Notes: generated by a model from the letters alone, not told the origin. A DNA stretch of 64,000 bases from Gammaproteobacteria bacterium (GCA_004297165.1 SCUJ01000006.1:1116464-1180463), one strand, 5' to 3'. Shown: positions 17,586 through 27,127, counted from the stretch's first letter. Numbers and translations: made by a program.

Positions 17586-19339
17586 GCGACCTCCCGCCGG
17601 CCGTGACTCTGTAACTCCGCCGTTTGCCGGTAATACTCATTCTCCCGCAACAGTTCTTCATGCGCGCCGCGGGCGACGATCTCGCCGTTATCGAGGACGA
17701 GAACCTGATCGACGCGTTCCAGCACGCTGACCCGGTCCGAGACGATCAGGATGCTGTCGGCGCGCAGCTTCTCGAAGATCTGTTGCAGTAGAAATCGTTC
17801 GGTCTCGTAATCGACGGCAGAGAGGACGTTGTCCAGGATCAGCAGCCGGCAGGGCGTGTACATCGCGCGCGCGAGACTCAGCCTCTGTTTCTGCCCTCCC
17901 GAGAGCAGGATTCCCTTCTCTCCCACCACGGTCTCTTCCTGGTGCGGGAAATGCGCCACTTCGCCGGCGATGCTGCTCATCCGCAGCGTCTCCTCCAGGC
18001 TGAAGGCGCTCTCCCGGCCGCCCGCGCCGAACCGCACATTGGCCGCGATAGTGTCGGAAAACAGAAACGGGTCCTGGGTGAGGGTGCGCACCACGCTGCG
18101 CAGATCCTTGCGGGACAACGACGTAATATCGCGCCCATCCATGAAGATCTGTCCCGGCGCGATCTCCAGGTAGCGGTTCAGGCAATTCACGAGCGTGCTC
18201 TTGCCGGAACCGATGCGCCCGAGGATCCCGATCCGCTGCCCCGGTCGTATCTCCAGGTTGATATTCTTCAGGACCGGCTCGCTTGCGCCGGGATAGGCGA
18301 AGTTGAGGTCCTTGACCCGTACGCAATCCCGGAACAGTTGCCGGCGCTCGTCCTCCGGGAGATGGCAGGCATCCTGGGCGTTCAACGGTTGATCCAGGAT
18401 GCGCCGCACGCTGTCGAGGCCGGCCATGCCGGACTGAAAGATGGAGATCATGAAGCCCATGGAGATGAAGGGCAGCGACAATAACGTCGCGTAGGTCAGA
18501 AAGGCCGTGATCTCGCCGATGGTGAGGTCCCGCCGGATCAGGTAACTGCCGCCGACCGCGAGGATGATGACCTTCAGGACCTTGTCGATATAGCCCAGCA
18601 TGGGAAAGATGAAGGTCCGGATCTTGAAGAGCTGCACCGAGCGGCGGTGCAGGACCCCGTTCTCGTGCGCGAATTTTTGCGCCGCCCAGGCATGGATGCG
18701 GTGGCCCTTGATCACATCGATCCCGGCTAGGAAGCCCACGGTCCTGGTGGAAAGACCTTGCAGTTCCTCCATGCGGGCCCGCATCAGGTTGCGCATCCAG
18801 GACATGGCCTTGCTCACCACGAACAGCACGACCAGCACCGGGATGACGCAATACACCGTGAGGCTCGGCGACATCTGCCACATCTTCACCGGCGTGAGCG
18901 AGAGGGCGAAGAGGATGTTGAAGATCTGCAAGAGGCCGAGCCCGGCCATCAGCCGGATCCCGTTGATGTCGTTGTTCACGATGGAGATGAGCGTGCCGAC
19001 CGGGTGATCCTGATGAAACTCCCGCTGCAGGCGATTGAGCCTCGCGGAACACTCGTTCTTCAGCGCCATCTCGATCGCCCGCCCCGGATTGAAGAACAGG
19101 ATCCGCGAGAGCGAACGGACGAAGATCATCAGAAAGGCCATGATGAAGATGATGACGATGCCGTGGATCAGTTCATCATAATGCGCCTCCAGTTGGGGAT
19201 TCAGGAGATCGATGCATCTCTGCACGTACATCGGGATGCTGACCGCGAGCCAGTTGGTCAGGAACACGAACACCACGCCCAGGCTGAAGGGCAGTTTGTG
19301 TTGCAGGATGTATCCCAGGAGGAAGCGGAGATTACTCAT
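17582..19339 (-). CDS. ABC exporter half-transporter, subunit with degenerate Walker B
   Basis: 585 residues: exporter-type membrane domain (FLLGYILQHKLPFSLGVVFVFLTNWLAVSIPMY onward), then ATPase with Walker A GRIGSGKSTLVN, signature LLSGGQKQRLSLARA and Walker B RLLILDNVLSAVDYETE. The catalytic Glu after the Walker B Asp is Asn here, so one ATP site is expected to be non-hydrolytic. It overlaps the next gene by four bases. The MFS gene upstream on the same strand (stop at 19355) is 15 bases away, so the three may form one transcript. Confidence 0.9.
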   Translation of the reverse strand: MSNLRFLLGYILQHKLPFSLGVVFVFLTNWLAVSIPMYVQRCIDLLNPQLEAHYDELIHGIVIIFIMAFLMIFVRSLSRILFFNPGRAIEMALKNECSARLNRLQREFHQDHPVGTLISIVNNDINGIRLMAGLGLLQIFNILFALSLTPVKMWQMSPSLTVYCVIPVLVVLFVVSKAMSWMRNLMRARMEELQGLSTRTVGFLAGIDVIKGHRIHAWAAQKFAHENGVLHRRSVQLFKIRTFIFPMLGYIDKVLKVIILAVGGSYLIRRDLTIGEITAFLTYATLLSLPFISMGFMISIFQSGMAGLDSVRRILDQPLNAQDACHLPEDERRQLFRDCVRVKDLNFAYPGASEPVLKNINLEIRPGQRIGILGRIGSGKSTLVNCLNRYLEIAPGQIFMDGRDITSLSRKDLRSVVRTLTQDPFLFSDTIAANVRFGAGGRESAFSLEETLRMSSIAGEVAHFPHQEETVVGEKGILLSGGQKQRLSLARAMYTPCRLLILDNVLSAVDYETERFLLQQIFEKLRADSILIVSDRVSVLERVDQVLVLDNGEIVARGAHEELLRENEYYRQTAELQSHGRREVA

Positions 19340-19354
19340 AACCGGCTGGCAGGC

Positions 19355-20695
19355 TCAATCATCCTTCTGGTTCACCTTGCGCTTATAAGCATCGATCCCT
19401 CTATAGAGCGTGATGACCCCGAGCACGCAGGCGCTGGCCGCGACGATGGCCATGGATTTGCCCACGGCGGCATCGTCATGGTAATAATAATCCGTGACCG
19501 CGGCCACCGCCGACGGACCAAACGACACCCCGAAGATGGTTACCACCAGGAGATAGATCGCAACCACCTGGGCGCGTATCTCGTTCGGGGTGATGCCCGC
19601 AAGCGCCGCCTGCACCAGTCCGATGGGGGCGCTGAGGAACAGCAGCATCAGAGTCAGACAGCCGAGCGTCCAGTACGGATTATCCACCGCGACCAGCAGT
19701 CCCGTGGGCAGGATGACGCAGGTCATGGATATGATCATCACCCATGAATAGGGGGCCGATCTGCCGGCGCGCACCAGCGCGTTCACGATGAGCCCGGAGG
19801 CCACCAGTGCCAGGGTGCCGACGCTGAGCGTGATAAGGCCGAAACTGGGACCGATCCGCGCCGGACCCCAGCCATAAACCCGCTCGAAGAGCACCGGCAC
19901 CCAGTTGAAGGTGCCGTAACTCGCCATCGAGGAGAACGAAGCGCCGACGATGAGAGTGGCATACACCGTCTTGTGCCGGTAGATATAGCTCAAGGTCTCC
20001 CTGAAGGTGACTCTCTGCCCGGTCGCGCGGACTTCCTGGCGTACCGGCTCCTTCACGGTGAGCATAAGGCAGGAAACCAGCAAGCCGGGCAGACCCACGG
20101 CGATGAACGCGATCTGCCAGGTCTTCAGGTCGCCGAGCAAGGCGATGTCATGAACGCCGCCCGCCATGGCGTAGCCGACAATCAGGCCCCCGAAGATGTT
20201 GGCAAGCCCCGCCCCGCCCTGCACCCCGGCGGCGTACACATTGATCGGCAGCGTCCGTTTTTCCTTGGGAAAGTAATCCGCGATCATGGAGATTGCCGAG
20301 GGCGAGAGGGCGGCCTCGCCGACGCCGACGCCGAGCCGGGCCAGGAACAACTGCCAATAGTTCGAGGTCAGGCCGCAGATCGCGGTCATCACACTCCAGA
20401 TGCCGATCCCCACTGTGATGATGTTGCGGCGGTTGCGGGTATCGGCGAGCCGGGCGATGGGGATGCCAAGGGTTGCATAGAAGATGGCGAAGGCGAGCCC
20501 GGAGATGAGGCTGAACTGGAAGTCTGTGATCTGAAAATCCGCGCGGATCGGCGTCACCAGAAAGCTGATGATGATCCGGTCAACGAAGGCCAGGGTGTAT
20601 GCCAGATAAAAAATGAAAATGGCATACCAGGCAATGACCGGGTGTGGATAGGCGCCGCCGGCCTGACGGCCTGACGAGTCCGCTGAGTTCTGCAT
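19355..20695 (-). CDS. MFS transporter (spinster-like)
   Basis: 446-residue protein with 12 predicted membrane helices. The family signature between helices 2 and 3 is GIPIARLADTRNRRNIITVGIGIWSVMTA, and helix 4-5 has ARLGVGVGEAALSPSAISMIADYFPKEKR, typical of the spinster-type MFS group. The N-terminal half has the DR pair (FVDRIIISFLVTPIRADF). AGGGG precedes ATG 20695. It is the first gene of a probable run with the two ABC exporter genes. Substrate cannot be predicted. Confidence 0.87.
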   Translation of the reverse strand: MQNSADSSGRQAGGAYPHPVIAWYAIFIFYLAYTLAFVDRIIISFLVTPIRADFQITDFQFSLISGLAFAIFYATLGIPIARLADTRNRRNIITVGIGIWSVMTAICGLTSNYWQLFLARLGVGVGEAALSPSAISMIADYFPKEKRTLPINVYAAGVQGGAGLANIFGGLIVGYAMAGGVHDIALLGDLKTWQIAFIAVGLPGLLVSCLMLTVKEPVRQEVRATGQRVTFRETLSYIYRHKTVYATLIVGASFSSMASYGTFNWVPVLFERVYGWGPARIGPSFGLITLSVGTLALVASGLIVNALVRAGRSAPYSWVMIISMTCVILPTGLLVAVDNPYWTLGCLTLMLLFLSAPIGLVQAALAGITPNEIRAQVVAIYLLVVTIFGVSFGPSAVAAVTDYYYHDDAAVGKSMAIVAASACVLGVITLYRGIDAYKRKVNQKDD

Positions 20696-20864
20696 GAGTT
20701 TCCCCTTTAAGTGGTGCTGTTATGGTTTTCTGGTGACGAACCGCCCCGCAGGCAGTTTAATCGATCTGGCCATTAGTGGATAACCCTGCCACAAGAGATA
20801 ATTTGGCGGGAACCTGTGCGGCGTTTTATCATGGCCAGCCTCACAACAAGCCAGGGACCCAGCC

Positions 20865-21713
20865 ATGCCACGCATTCGCAAGATATTCATAAACGCGGTC
20901 ATTCTGTCGATCGCCGCCTGCGCCAGCGCGCCGCAAAAAACCGCTCAGCAACCTCCTGCGGCTGCGACGGCGCCCGCGGCGCCAAGCTATCTCGCGCGCG
21001 ATGCCATCGACCTGACTCGTCTGCTGCCCCCACCGCCTGCAGTCGGTTCGGAGGCGGATCAGCGCGAACTGGCGGCGGTACTCGCGGCGCAGGAGTCACG
21101 CTCGCCCGAACGCGCCGAACTCGCGCTGGCCGATCAGGCGATCAATCTCACCCAGTTCGCGAAGGCCCTGGGTATCGAAATCACGCCGGATAAGCTGCCG
21201 ATCACCGCGCAATTCTTCATGAATGTCAGCCGCGCCACGGGCTTTCATATCATGGCGACCAAGGAATGCTGGCACACCCTGCGGCCCTTCGAGCGCGACC
21301 CGCGCATTACGCCGCCCGGCAATATGCGGGAGGCCCTCGCGGTGCGACCGCCCCCGCCTGGAGCGCCCGCCATGCCCGAACCCCCGGCACCACCCGCTGA
21401 TTCCCCGTGCGACAAGGCGGCAGTTCCCGCCAAATACAACTATTCCTATCCCAGCGGCCATGCCACCTGGGGCGCGATGACGGGGATCCTGCTCGCCGCC
21501 ATGGTCCCGGAAAAACATGAAGCCCTCTTCGCGCGCGGCTGGGAATTTGGCGAAAGCCGTTTCATCGGCGGCGTCCATTTCCCGATCGACGTCGCCTCGG
21601 GCCGGGTGCAGGCTACCGTGCTGGTCGCGTTGATGATGCAGAACGATCAGTTCCAAACCGATCTGGCGGCGGCGCGCAAGGAGCTGCGCGGTGCGCTGGG
21701 ATTACCGAATTAA
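20865..21713 (+). CDS. class A PAP2-family acid phosphatase, probable lipoprotein
   Basis: 282 residues. N-terminal signal with a lipobox (ILSIAACAS) suggests lipid attachment on the Cys at about residue 19. The tripartite PAP2 phosphatase motif is complete: KECWHTLRPFERDP, YSYPSGHATWGAM and ESRFIGGVHFPIDVASGR. A proline-rich insert (RPPPPGAPAMPEPPAPPAD) separates the first two motifs and is atypical. The enzyme would hydrolyse phosphomonoesters in the periplasm. It is a single gene, divergent from the MFS gene. Confidence 0.87.
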   Translation: MPRIRKIFINAVILSIAACASAPQKTAQQPPAAATAPAAPSYLARDAIDLTRLLPPPPAVGSEADQRELAAVLAAQESRSPERAELALADQAINLTQFAKALGIEITPDKLPITAQFFMNVSRATGFHIMATKECWHTLRPFERDPRITPPGNMREALAVRPPPPGAPAMPEPPAPPADSPCDKAAVPAKYNYSYPSGHATWGAMTGILLAAMVPEKHEALFARGWEFGESRFIGGVHFPIDVASGRVQATVLVALMMQNDQFQTDLAAARKELRGALGLPN

Positions 21714-21729
21714 GGAAGATTGCTCCAAT

Positions 21730-22152
21730 TTAACTAACCGCAAGGTTGATTATTTTCATTCCCAAGCCCTTGCAGGCGGCGCATTGGCGCGCGTCGGCCG
21801 AAACGAAAACATCCGCTTCGCATACTTGCGCCGCGCCGATATGAATCGCATCCATGCCTCGCAACGGGTGCCGCTCCAGGAGGTCGATCGCCTGCCGTAA
21901 AACCTCCGGCGTGGTATCGCACACCACGGCGTCGGCGATATCGGTAAAAAAATCCTTTTTCAAGGCCGCATACCGGGAGGCTGTGATGCGCCCCTCCCGG
22001 CGCAGACGGCAAAAGGCTGAGATCAATTCCGGCGCCGCCACCACCGCGATAATCAAGACCTGCGCTCGCGCGCAGATTTGCAGCACGGCCTCCGTGCCCG
22101 GCTCCGCCACGTAGCGCTTGGCCAGCGCGGAGGTATCCAGAAACACCCGCAC
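21730..22152 (-). CDS. vapC: PIN-domain ribonuclease toxin (VapC-like)
   Basis: 140-residue PIN protein with the four acidic metal ligands: FLDTSALAKRY (Asp), AAPELISAF (Glu), LRGMDAIHIGAA (Asp) and VFVSADARQ (Asp). VapC toxins cleave specific RNAs. It is encoded six bases after the Phd/YefM-like antitoxin, in the usual antitoxin-first order. A second PIN module lies at 62627-63255. Confidence 0.87.
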   Translation of the reverse strand: MRVFLDTSALAKRYVAEPGTEAVLQICARAQVLIIAVVAAPELISAFCRLRREGRITASRYAALKKDFFTDIADAVVCDTTPEVLRQAIDLLERHPLRGMDAIHIGAAQVCEADVFVSADARQCAACKGLGMKIINLAVS

Positions 22153-22158
22153 GCGGGC

Positions 22159-22380
22159 TTACTCGCCGCGATCCGCCAGGATCATGGCCGAAAGTCGCGC
22201 ACCGGTCACGGTCAACGGGCGCGCCTTGCGCCGCTTCCAGGAAGGTACTTCCGGAGGTAACGGGCAGATATCCGCTATCGGCTTGCCGTTGCGCAGGACG
22301 CGGACGGTCTCGCCGGCCTCCACCATATCGAAGTAACGTTTGGCCTGGGTGCGCAGTTCGGTAAATGTGGTCTGTTTCAT
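22159..22380 (-). CDS. antitoxin of the Phd/YefM type
   Basis: 73 residues. The N-terminus KQTTFTELRTQAKRYFDMVEAGETVRVLRNGKPIADICPL is the typical Phd/YefM DNA-binding fold; the charged C-terminal tail would bind the PIN toxin. The toxin gene follows six bases later. A perfect 20-bp palindrome lies 34 to 53 bases upstream of the start and is the likely autoregulatory operator. Confidence 0.85.
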   Translation of the reverse strand: MKQTTFTELRTQAKRYFDMVEAGETVRVLRNGKPIADICPLPPEVPSWKRRKARPLTVTGARLSAMILADRGE

Positions 22381-22413
22381 GAAGAATTCCTGAACAAATA
22401 ATGGCGGTCATTA

Positions 22414-22433
22414 ATGTACATAATTATGTACAT
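22414..22433. promoter_or_regulatory. perfect 20-bp palindrome upstream of the Phd-VapC-type pair
   Basis: The 10-base half-site ATGTACATAA is followed directly by its exact reverse complement (TTATGTACAT). It lies 34 bases upstream of the antitoxin start (22380) and also in front of the divergent VTT gene (22570). Antitoxin-toxin complexes of this type repress their own promoter by binding palindromes, so an operator role is likely; it could also affect the VTT gene. Confidence 0.6.
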
Positions 22434-22569
22434 GATGTATACCGGAAAGCCCTGGAACTTGCGTTGCCATAGTGGGCATGCCAATCTCCGTGTCGGGTAT
22501 TGTTTTGGCGGTACGACGGGACAAAGCAGCAGTTGCGGCGGTGCTTTACTGTCTGTAAGGTTTTGGCGG

Positions 22570-23241
22570 ATGAAACGAATTGCATTACTGGCGATGATTG
22601 CCGTTCTTATATATGGCATCGTCTACCTTGATCTTCATGAATTCCTCACGCTTGACGGGATCAAATCGGGTCTGGATGAATTCGCCCGCTGGAATACGGC
22701 CCATCCTTTACGCACGGGCGTGGCATTCTTCGGATTTTATGTCCTGGTCACCGCCCTGTCCCTGCCAGGCGCGGCGGCGATGACTCTCGCGGCTGGAGCG
22801 GTATTCGGACTGGCATGGGGTACGCTGATCGTGTCTTTCGCAAGTTCGATCGGGGCCACGCTCGCGTTCCTGATCTCTCGTTATCTGCTGCGCGACGCCG
22901 TGCAGAATCGTTTCGGCGAAAGACTGCGCGTCATCAACGAAGGCATCCGCAAGGAAGGCGCCTTCTACCTGTTCGCACTGCGCCTGGTTCCGGTCATTCC
23001 TTATTTCCTGATCAATCTGCTGATGGGGCTTACGCCAATTCGTGCCACCACATTCTACTGGGTAAGCCAGGCAGGCATGCTGGCCGGCGCCCTGGTCTAT
23101 GTAAACGCCGGCGCCCAATTGGCGTCGCTGGACAGCCTTGCGGGAATTTTTTCGCCAGCCCTGATCTTCTCCCTTACGCTCTTGGGCCTCTTACCGCTGC
23201 TGGCAAAAAAGATTCTGACCAAGGTATTACGTTCGGCGTAA
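22570..23241 (+). CDS. TVP38/TMEM64 (VTT domain) membrane protein
   Basis: ATG 22570 gives 223 residues; the longer upstream frame crosses the palindrome and is not likely. The VTT core is ALSLPGAAAMTLAAGAVFGLAWGTLIVSFASSIGATLAFLISRYLLRD, then LRLVPVIPYFLINLLMGLTPI, with about six hydrophobic segments. Bacterial DedA/VTT proteins are implicated in lipid scrambling across membranes. The gene converges on the transglutaminase, their 3' ends overlapping by 15 bases. Confidence 0.87.
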   Translation: MKRIALLAMIAVLIYGIVYLDLHEFLTLDGIKSGLDEFARWNTAHPLRTGVAFFGFYVLVTALSLPGAAAMTLAAGAVFGLAWGTLIVSFASSIGATLAFLISRYLLRDAVQNRFGERLRVINEGIRKEGAFYLFALRLVPVIPYFLINLLMGLTPIRATTFYWVSQAGMLAGALVYVNAGAQLASLDSLAGIFSPALIFSLTLLGLLPLLAKKILTKVLRSA

Positions 23242-24219
23242 TCGTCGGAAATGAAAGCTCGACCGGACGCCTTCGTACACAGCGCCGCCGGCTTCTGCGT
23301 AGGGGTAGATGAAAAAATTCAGGCCCGCGCCCTGTTGCGCGGGGCTCAGCACCAGATCGCGACCGATGGAGAACGCCACACGATCGCTCGGGAGCGCGCC
23401 GAAGTACGCATCCCGCTGGCCGGATTTCTTCGCTTCGCTGGCATCAATCGGCACCCAGCCGCGCGCGGGATCGAGCACGCGCGCCCAGCAGTGATAGCCC
23501 GATATTTCGCCCTCATCGGCCTGTGTCGGGATCGGTACGCCGATCTCGAACCGCGCGGTCAAGCCGACTTCGCCCGCCATTGCGATGTAGAGCGAGTGAA
23601 AATCGGTGCAGTTGCCGCGTTTTGCCGTGCAGGCCCAGATCGGATCGCCCCGGCCCCAGCCTTCGCCCTGCTTATCATAGGTCATGAGGTCGTGAACATA
23701 GTCGTACAGCGCGCGCACCTTGTCGCTGTCCGAGCGCGACTTCGCGGTCGCCTCGCGCGCCATCTCCCGGATCGTCTCGTTGCTCTTCAGCCTGGGATTC
23801 GGTCCTGAATAAAGATCGGCCCGCAGATTGGGTCGGGCAGCGGCTTCGGTGGGATCTATAATCCCGACCGGCCGGCGCTCGATGCGGTACAGGACGCTCA
23901 GGTTCAGCGGCCCGGTCTCCGGAAACTCGTCGCGCCCGATCTCGAAATACAGCATCGCGTTGCCGTAGCGCGGCTCACGCATAAGCCGGGCGGGAAGCTT
24001 CAGCGTTGCCGGTTGTTCGACCTCATATCCCAGCACCGTTTGCTCCGCATCATCGTTCGGATAAGGTAGCCACAGGCGCAAGACCGGCGCATCCGGCCGG
24101 TCGATTGCGACCCGGTATTCAAACTCCAAGCGCTGCGTGTCGGTGAATGGATCGAAGGGCGTCGACGCCGATGCAGCCGTCAAGCCGAGCGCTAACCATA
24201 TTGCAAGGAAGTATTTCAT
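23227..24219 (-). CDS. exported transglutaminase-like cysteine peptidase fold protein
   Basis: ATG 24219 has GGAG six bases upstream and a signal peptide (MKYFLAIWLALGLTAASAS), leaving a secreted protein of about 310 residues. The transglutaminase-like triad is visible: Cys in KRGNCTDFHSLYI, His in SGYHCWARV and Asp in GWVPIDASEA. The N-terminal half is beta-rich, like other bacterial 'transglutaminase domain' exported proteins. These act as peptidases or amidases; the target is unknown. The earlier in-frame starts up to 24378 have no signal peptide. Confidence 0.85.
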   Translation of the reverse strand: MKYFLAIWLALGLTAASASTPFDPFTDTQRLEFEYRVAIDRPDAPVLRLWLPYPNDDAEQTVLGYEVEQPATLKLPARLMREPRYGNAMLYFEIGRDEFPETGPLNLSVLYRIERRPVGIIDPTEAAARPNLRADLYSGPNPRLKSNETIREMAREATAKSRSDSDKVRALYDYVHDLMTYDKQGEGWGRGDPIWACTAKRGNCTDFHSLYIAMAGEVGLTARFEIGVPIPTQADEGEISGYHCWARVLDPARGWVPIDASEAKKSGQRDAYFGALPSDRVAFSIGRDLVLSPAQQGAGLNFFIYPYAEAGGAVYEGVRSSFHFRRLRRT

Positions 24220-24384
24220 GAAGCTCTCCAACCGATTCATTTCTGCCGCGGAGTTTACCAACGTCACCGTCTCATGACGACGCGTATCGATCCGGCTTTT
24301 CAATACGCGCGCAACCTCATTCTTGATCGGTATGACTGAATTTGCAGGGTATTTACCGTGCTGCCCATGCCTTTGCATCTCTCC

Positions 24385-25551
24385 TTACCGGGTTCTTAGA
24401 TAACCCCGATTCAGCGCCTTCACTGAGGTGCAGCCGAGCAGCATCATGGCGAGATGAACCTCGCTCCGGAGTAATTCCAGGGCGCGTTCCACCCCAGCCT
24501 GACCGCCGGCCGCAAGTCCGTAGAGATAAGGCCGCCCGATCATGCAGGCCCGGGCGCCAAGCGCCAGCGCCTTGACCACATCCGTACCGCGCCGGATCCC
24601 GCCATCCAGGATCACCTCGCCGCGATCCCTGACGGCATCGACTATTTCGGGCAGGACATCGATCGCCGCCGGGGCGTGATCGAGTTGCCGCCCGCCATGA
24701 TTGGAAACGATGATCCCGCGCACCCCCGCATCCACGGCGCGCACCGCGTCTTCCGGCCGCAGCACCCCCTTGATGGAAAACGGCCCGCCCCACTCTTCCA
24801 CCATCCAGGCGAGATCGTCCCAGGTTACGCCGGCATCCATTTGCTCGCGGGCGGTCATGGCGAGCGTCGCGGCCTTCTCGACGCCGCGGCCTGGCCGTCC
24901 TTTGACATTGGCGAGCGTGATCCTCGGTTTGGTGAGCAGATGCCACAACCAGACGGGATGCAACGCCGCGTCGACTACGGAACTCGCGGTCAGGCTTGGC
25001 GGCACCGTCATCCCGTTGCGCAGATCGCGCTCGCGGTGACCGACCGTGGGCGTATCGACGGTGAGGCAGAGGGACTTGTAACCCGCGTCGCGGCAGCGCT
25101 GGATGAATTCCTTCACCACGGCGCGATCCTTCCAGACATAGATCTGATACCACTTGGGCACATCCGCCGTAGCGGCCACCTCCTCGATGTTGCAGCTTGC
25201 CATGGAGGAGAGCGAATAGATCGTCCCGAATTTCGCCGCGGCGCGCACCACGGCCCGCTCGCCCTCGTGATGAAACAACCGGCTGGTTCCCGTGGGCGCG
25301 ATCAATACCGGCCACTCCACCGCCTGTCCCAGCACCGTTGTTCGCAGGTCGATGTTCCGGACGTCGATCAGATTATGCGGGACCAGTTCATAACGCCCGA
25401 ATCCGGCGTTGTTGCGATACAGGGTGATCTCGTCATCCGCCGCGCCGTCGATGTAGTCGAACATCACGCGCGGGATGCGTTTGCGGGCGGCCTCGCGCAG
25501 ATCGGCGATGGAATGGCAGTTGGCGAGACGGCGGTGGGTGAGGAAGCTCAT
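24385..25551 (-). CDS. FMN-dependent alpha-hydroxy-acid dehydrogenase (L-lactate dehydrogenase type)
   Basis: 388-residue TIM-barrel flavoprotein. Features: DLREAARKRIPRVMFDYIDGAADDE, IAPTGTSRLFHHEGERA, LCLTVDTPTVGHRERDLRNGM, the active-site SNHGGRQLDHAPA with the catalytic His and Arg, and FMN phosphate-binding EVILDGGIRRGTDVVKALALGA. It oxidises L-lactate or a related 2-hydroxy acid with a quinone or oxygen as acceptor. Divergent from malonyl-CoA decarboxylase; the 156-base gap is the shared upstream region. Confidence 0.9.
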   Translation of the reverse strand: MSFLTHRRLANCHSIADLREAARKRIPRVMFDYIDGAADDEITLYRNNAGFGRYELVPHNLIDVRNIDLRTTVLGQAVEWPVLIAPTGTSRLFHHEGERAVVRAAAKFGTIYSLSSMASCNIEEVAATADVPKWYQIYVWKDRAVVKEFIQRCRDAGYKSLCLTVDTPTVGHRERDLRNGMTVPPSLTASSVVDAALHPVWLWHLLTKPRITLANVKGRPGRGVEKAATLAMTAREQMDAGVTWDDLAWMVEEWGGPFSIKGVLRPEDAVRAVDAGVRGIIVSNHGGRQLDHAPAAIDVLPEIVDAVRDRGEVILDGGIRRGTDVVKALALGARACMIGRPYLYGLAAGGQAGVERALELLRSEVHLAMMLLGCTSVKALNRGYLRTR

Positions 25552-25707
25552 GGCGGCGATTCCCGATTGTACTTGTTATATGCGTCCGGATTCTGGCCGC
25601 TCCCGAATCGGCGAGTCAAGGAGTTTGTCACGGGCGCGGTCTCGCGCTATTCGACACATGCACGCCGTTTCATTACTATCATCGTGATAACGGGAGGCCA
25701 CATAAAA

Positions 25708-27102
25708 ATGATAAACCGCGAAACGCAGGAAGGATTTATCGAGCGCACCCTCGCGAATTTGCGCAAGGCCTGGCGGGAATTCATCTCTCCGATCCAGGCG
25801 ATCAAACCACTCACGCTATCGCCCGGCCTGCCGGACCCGGACTGCTCGCGCCTGCGCCAACTCATGCTTGATTGCGTGGCGGCGCGGGGCGGGGAGGTTT
25901 CCTCCAGGGCCAGGGCGGCGGTGCTCGGGCAGGCCTATCTCGGCCTCGACAGGAACGGACGGAAACGCTATCTGGAACTGCTGGCGCGCGATTTTCATGT
26001 CCCCAGGGCCGCCATCGAGGAGGCGCGCGGCATGCTGGACGGGCTGGAGGAGGATCCCGCCAGCGCGGCCCGCCTGCGCGAGTTGTTCACGCCTCCTCGC
26101 CTGAAGCTGCTGAGGCAGTTCAACGACCTGCCCCAGGGTGTGAAATTTCTGGTCGATCTGCGATCCGACCTGCGCGGATTCATGGATCATGACCGGGACC
26201 TCGCGGCGCTGGATGAGGACCTGCGCGCGTTGCTCGAATCCTGGTTCGACGTCGGCTTCCTGGAACTGCGCCGCCTGACTTGGCATGAGCCCGCCTCCCT
26301 GTTGGAAAAGCTCATCGAATACGAGGCGGTGCACGAGATCGGATCCTGGCACGACCTGCGCAACCGGCTGGACTCCGACCGCCGCTGCTTCGCCTTCTTC
26401 CATCCCTGCCTGCCGGAGGAGCCGCTGATCTTCGTGGAGATCGCGCTGGTCCGGGGGATGGCCGCCAGCATTCAGGTCCTGTTGGATGAAACCGCGCCGG
26501 CCTCGGATCCGAACGCCGCCGATACGGCCATCTTCTACTCCATCACCAGCACCCAGGCCGGACTGCGGGGCATTCACTTCGGCGGGTTCCTCATCAAGCG
26601 GGTGGTGGATCTGCTAGCCAGGGAAATGCCCAGCCTGCGCACCTTCGCCACGCTCTCGCCCGTTCCGGGCCTCGCCGGTTTTCTCGAATCCTTAACTGAT
26701 GAGCGGCTGGAAGAGTTAGTGGGCAGGGCGCCGCTCAAAACGCTATTCGACACAGCCAACGTCAAGGATCTCAAGGCCATTCTCTCCCATGACGACTGGC
26801 GCGAGAACCCGGATCTGGAAGAGGCCATGAAGAATGTGCTGCTGCGAGTCTGCGCGCATTACCTCGTCTCCGAGAAGAAAGGGAACAAGGCGCGAGACCC
26901 CGTCGCCGACTTTCATCTGAACAACGGGGCGCGGCTGGAACGCATCAACTGGCTCGCGGACACCTCGGAGAACGGCCTGCGCCAGTCGGCCGGCATCATG
27001 GTCAACTATGTGTACCGGCTGGGCGAGATCGAAAAGAACCACGAACTCTATCGGGAACGCGGCGAGGTCGCGACCTCCGCCGTGGTCAATCACTTGCTGT
27101 AG
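25708..27102 (+). CDS. malonyl-CoA decarboxylase
   Basis: ATG 25708 with GGGAGG at 25692-25697 gives 464 residues, the normal bacterial length; the much longer open frame upstream is a shadow of the hydroxyacid dehydrogenase. C-terminal catalytic domain: IFYSITSTQAGLRGIHFGGFLIKRVV, FATLSPVPGLAGF (catalytic Ser) and VADFHLNNGARLERINWLAD (catalytic His). The N-terminal helical domain is present. The enzyme converts malonyl-CoA to acetyl-CoA and CO2. No malonate transporter or malonyl-CoA synthetase is adjacent. Confidence 0.9.
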   Translation: MINRETQEGFIERTLANLRKAWREFISPIQAIKPLTLSPGLPDPDCSRLRQLMLDCVAARGGEVSSRARAAVLGQAYLGLDRNGRKRYLELLARDFHVPRAAIEEARGMLDGLEEDPASAARLRELFTPPRLKLLRQFNDLPQGVKFLVDLRSDLRGFMDHDRDLAALDEDLRALLESWFDVGFLELRRLTWHEPASLLEKLIEYEAVHEIGSWHDLRNRLDSDRRCFAFFHPCLPEEPLIFVEIALVRGMAASIQVLLDETAPASDPNAADTAIFYSITSTQAGLRGIHFGGFLIKRVVDLLAREMPSLRTFATLSPVPGLAGFLESLTDERLEELVGRAPLKTLFDTANVKDLKAILSHDDWRENPDLEEAMKNVLLRVCAHYLVSEKKGNKARDPVADFHLNNGARLERINWLADTSENGLRQSAGIMVNYVYRLGEIEKNHELYRERGEVATSAVVNHLL

Positions 27103-27127
27103 ACACCCCACTGCCCGGATATAAATC

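Noticed and set aside
15879-17606. 575-codon plus-strand frame over the ABC exporter
   Set aside because: Shadow of the minus-strand ABC gene; composition is not protein-like.
24676-25707. Long open frame extending malonyl-CoA decarboxylase upstream by about 340 codons
   Set aside because: It is antisense to the FMN hydroxyacid dehydrogenase, and ATG 25708 has a good ribosome site and matches family length.
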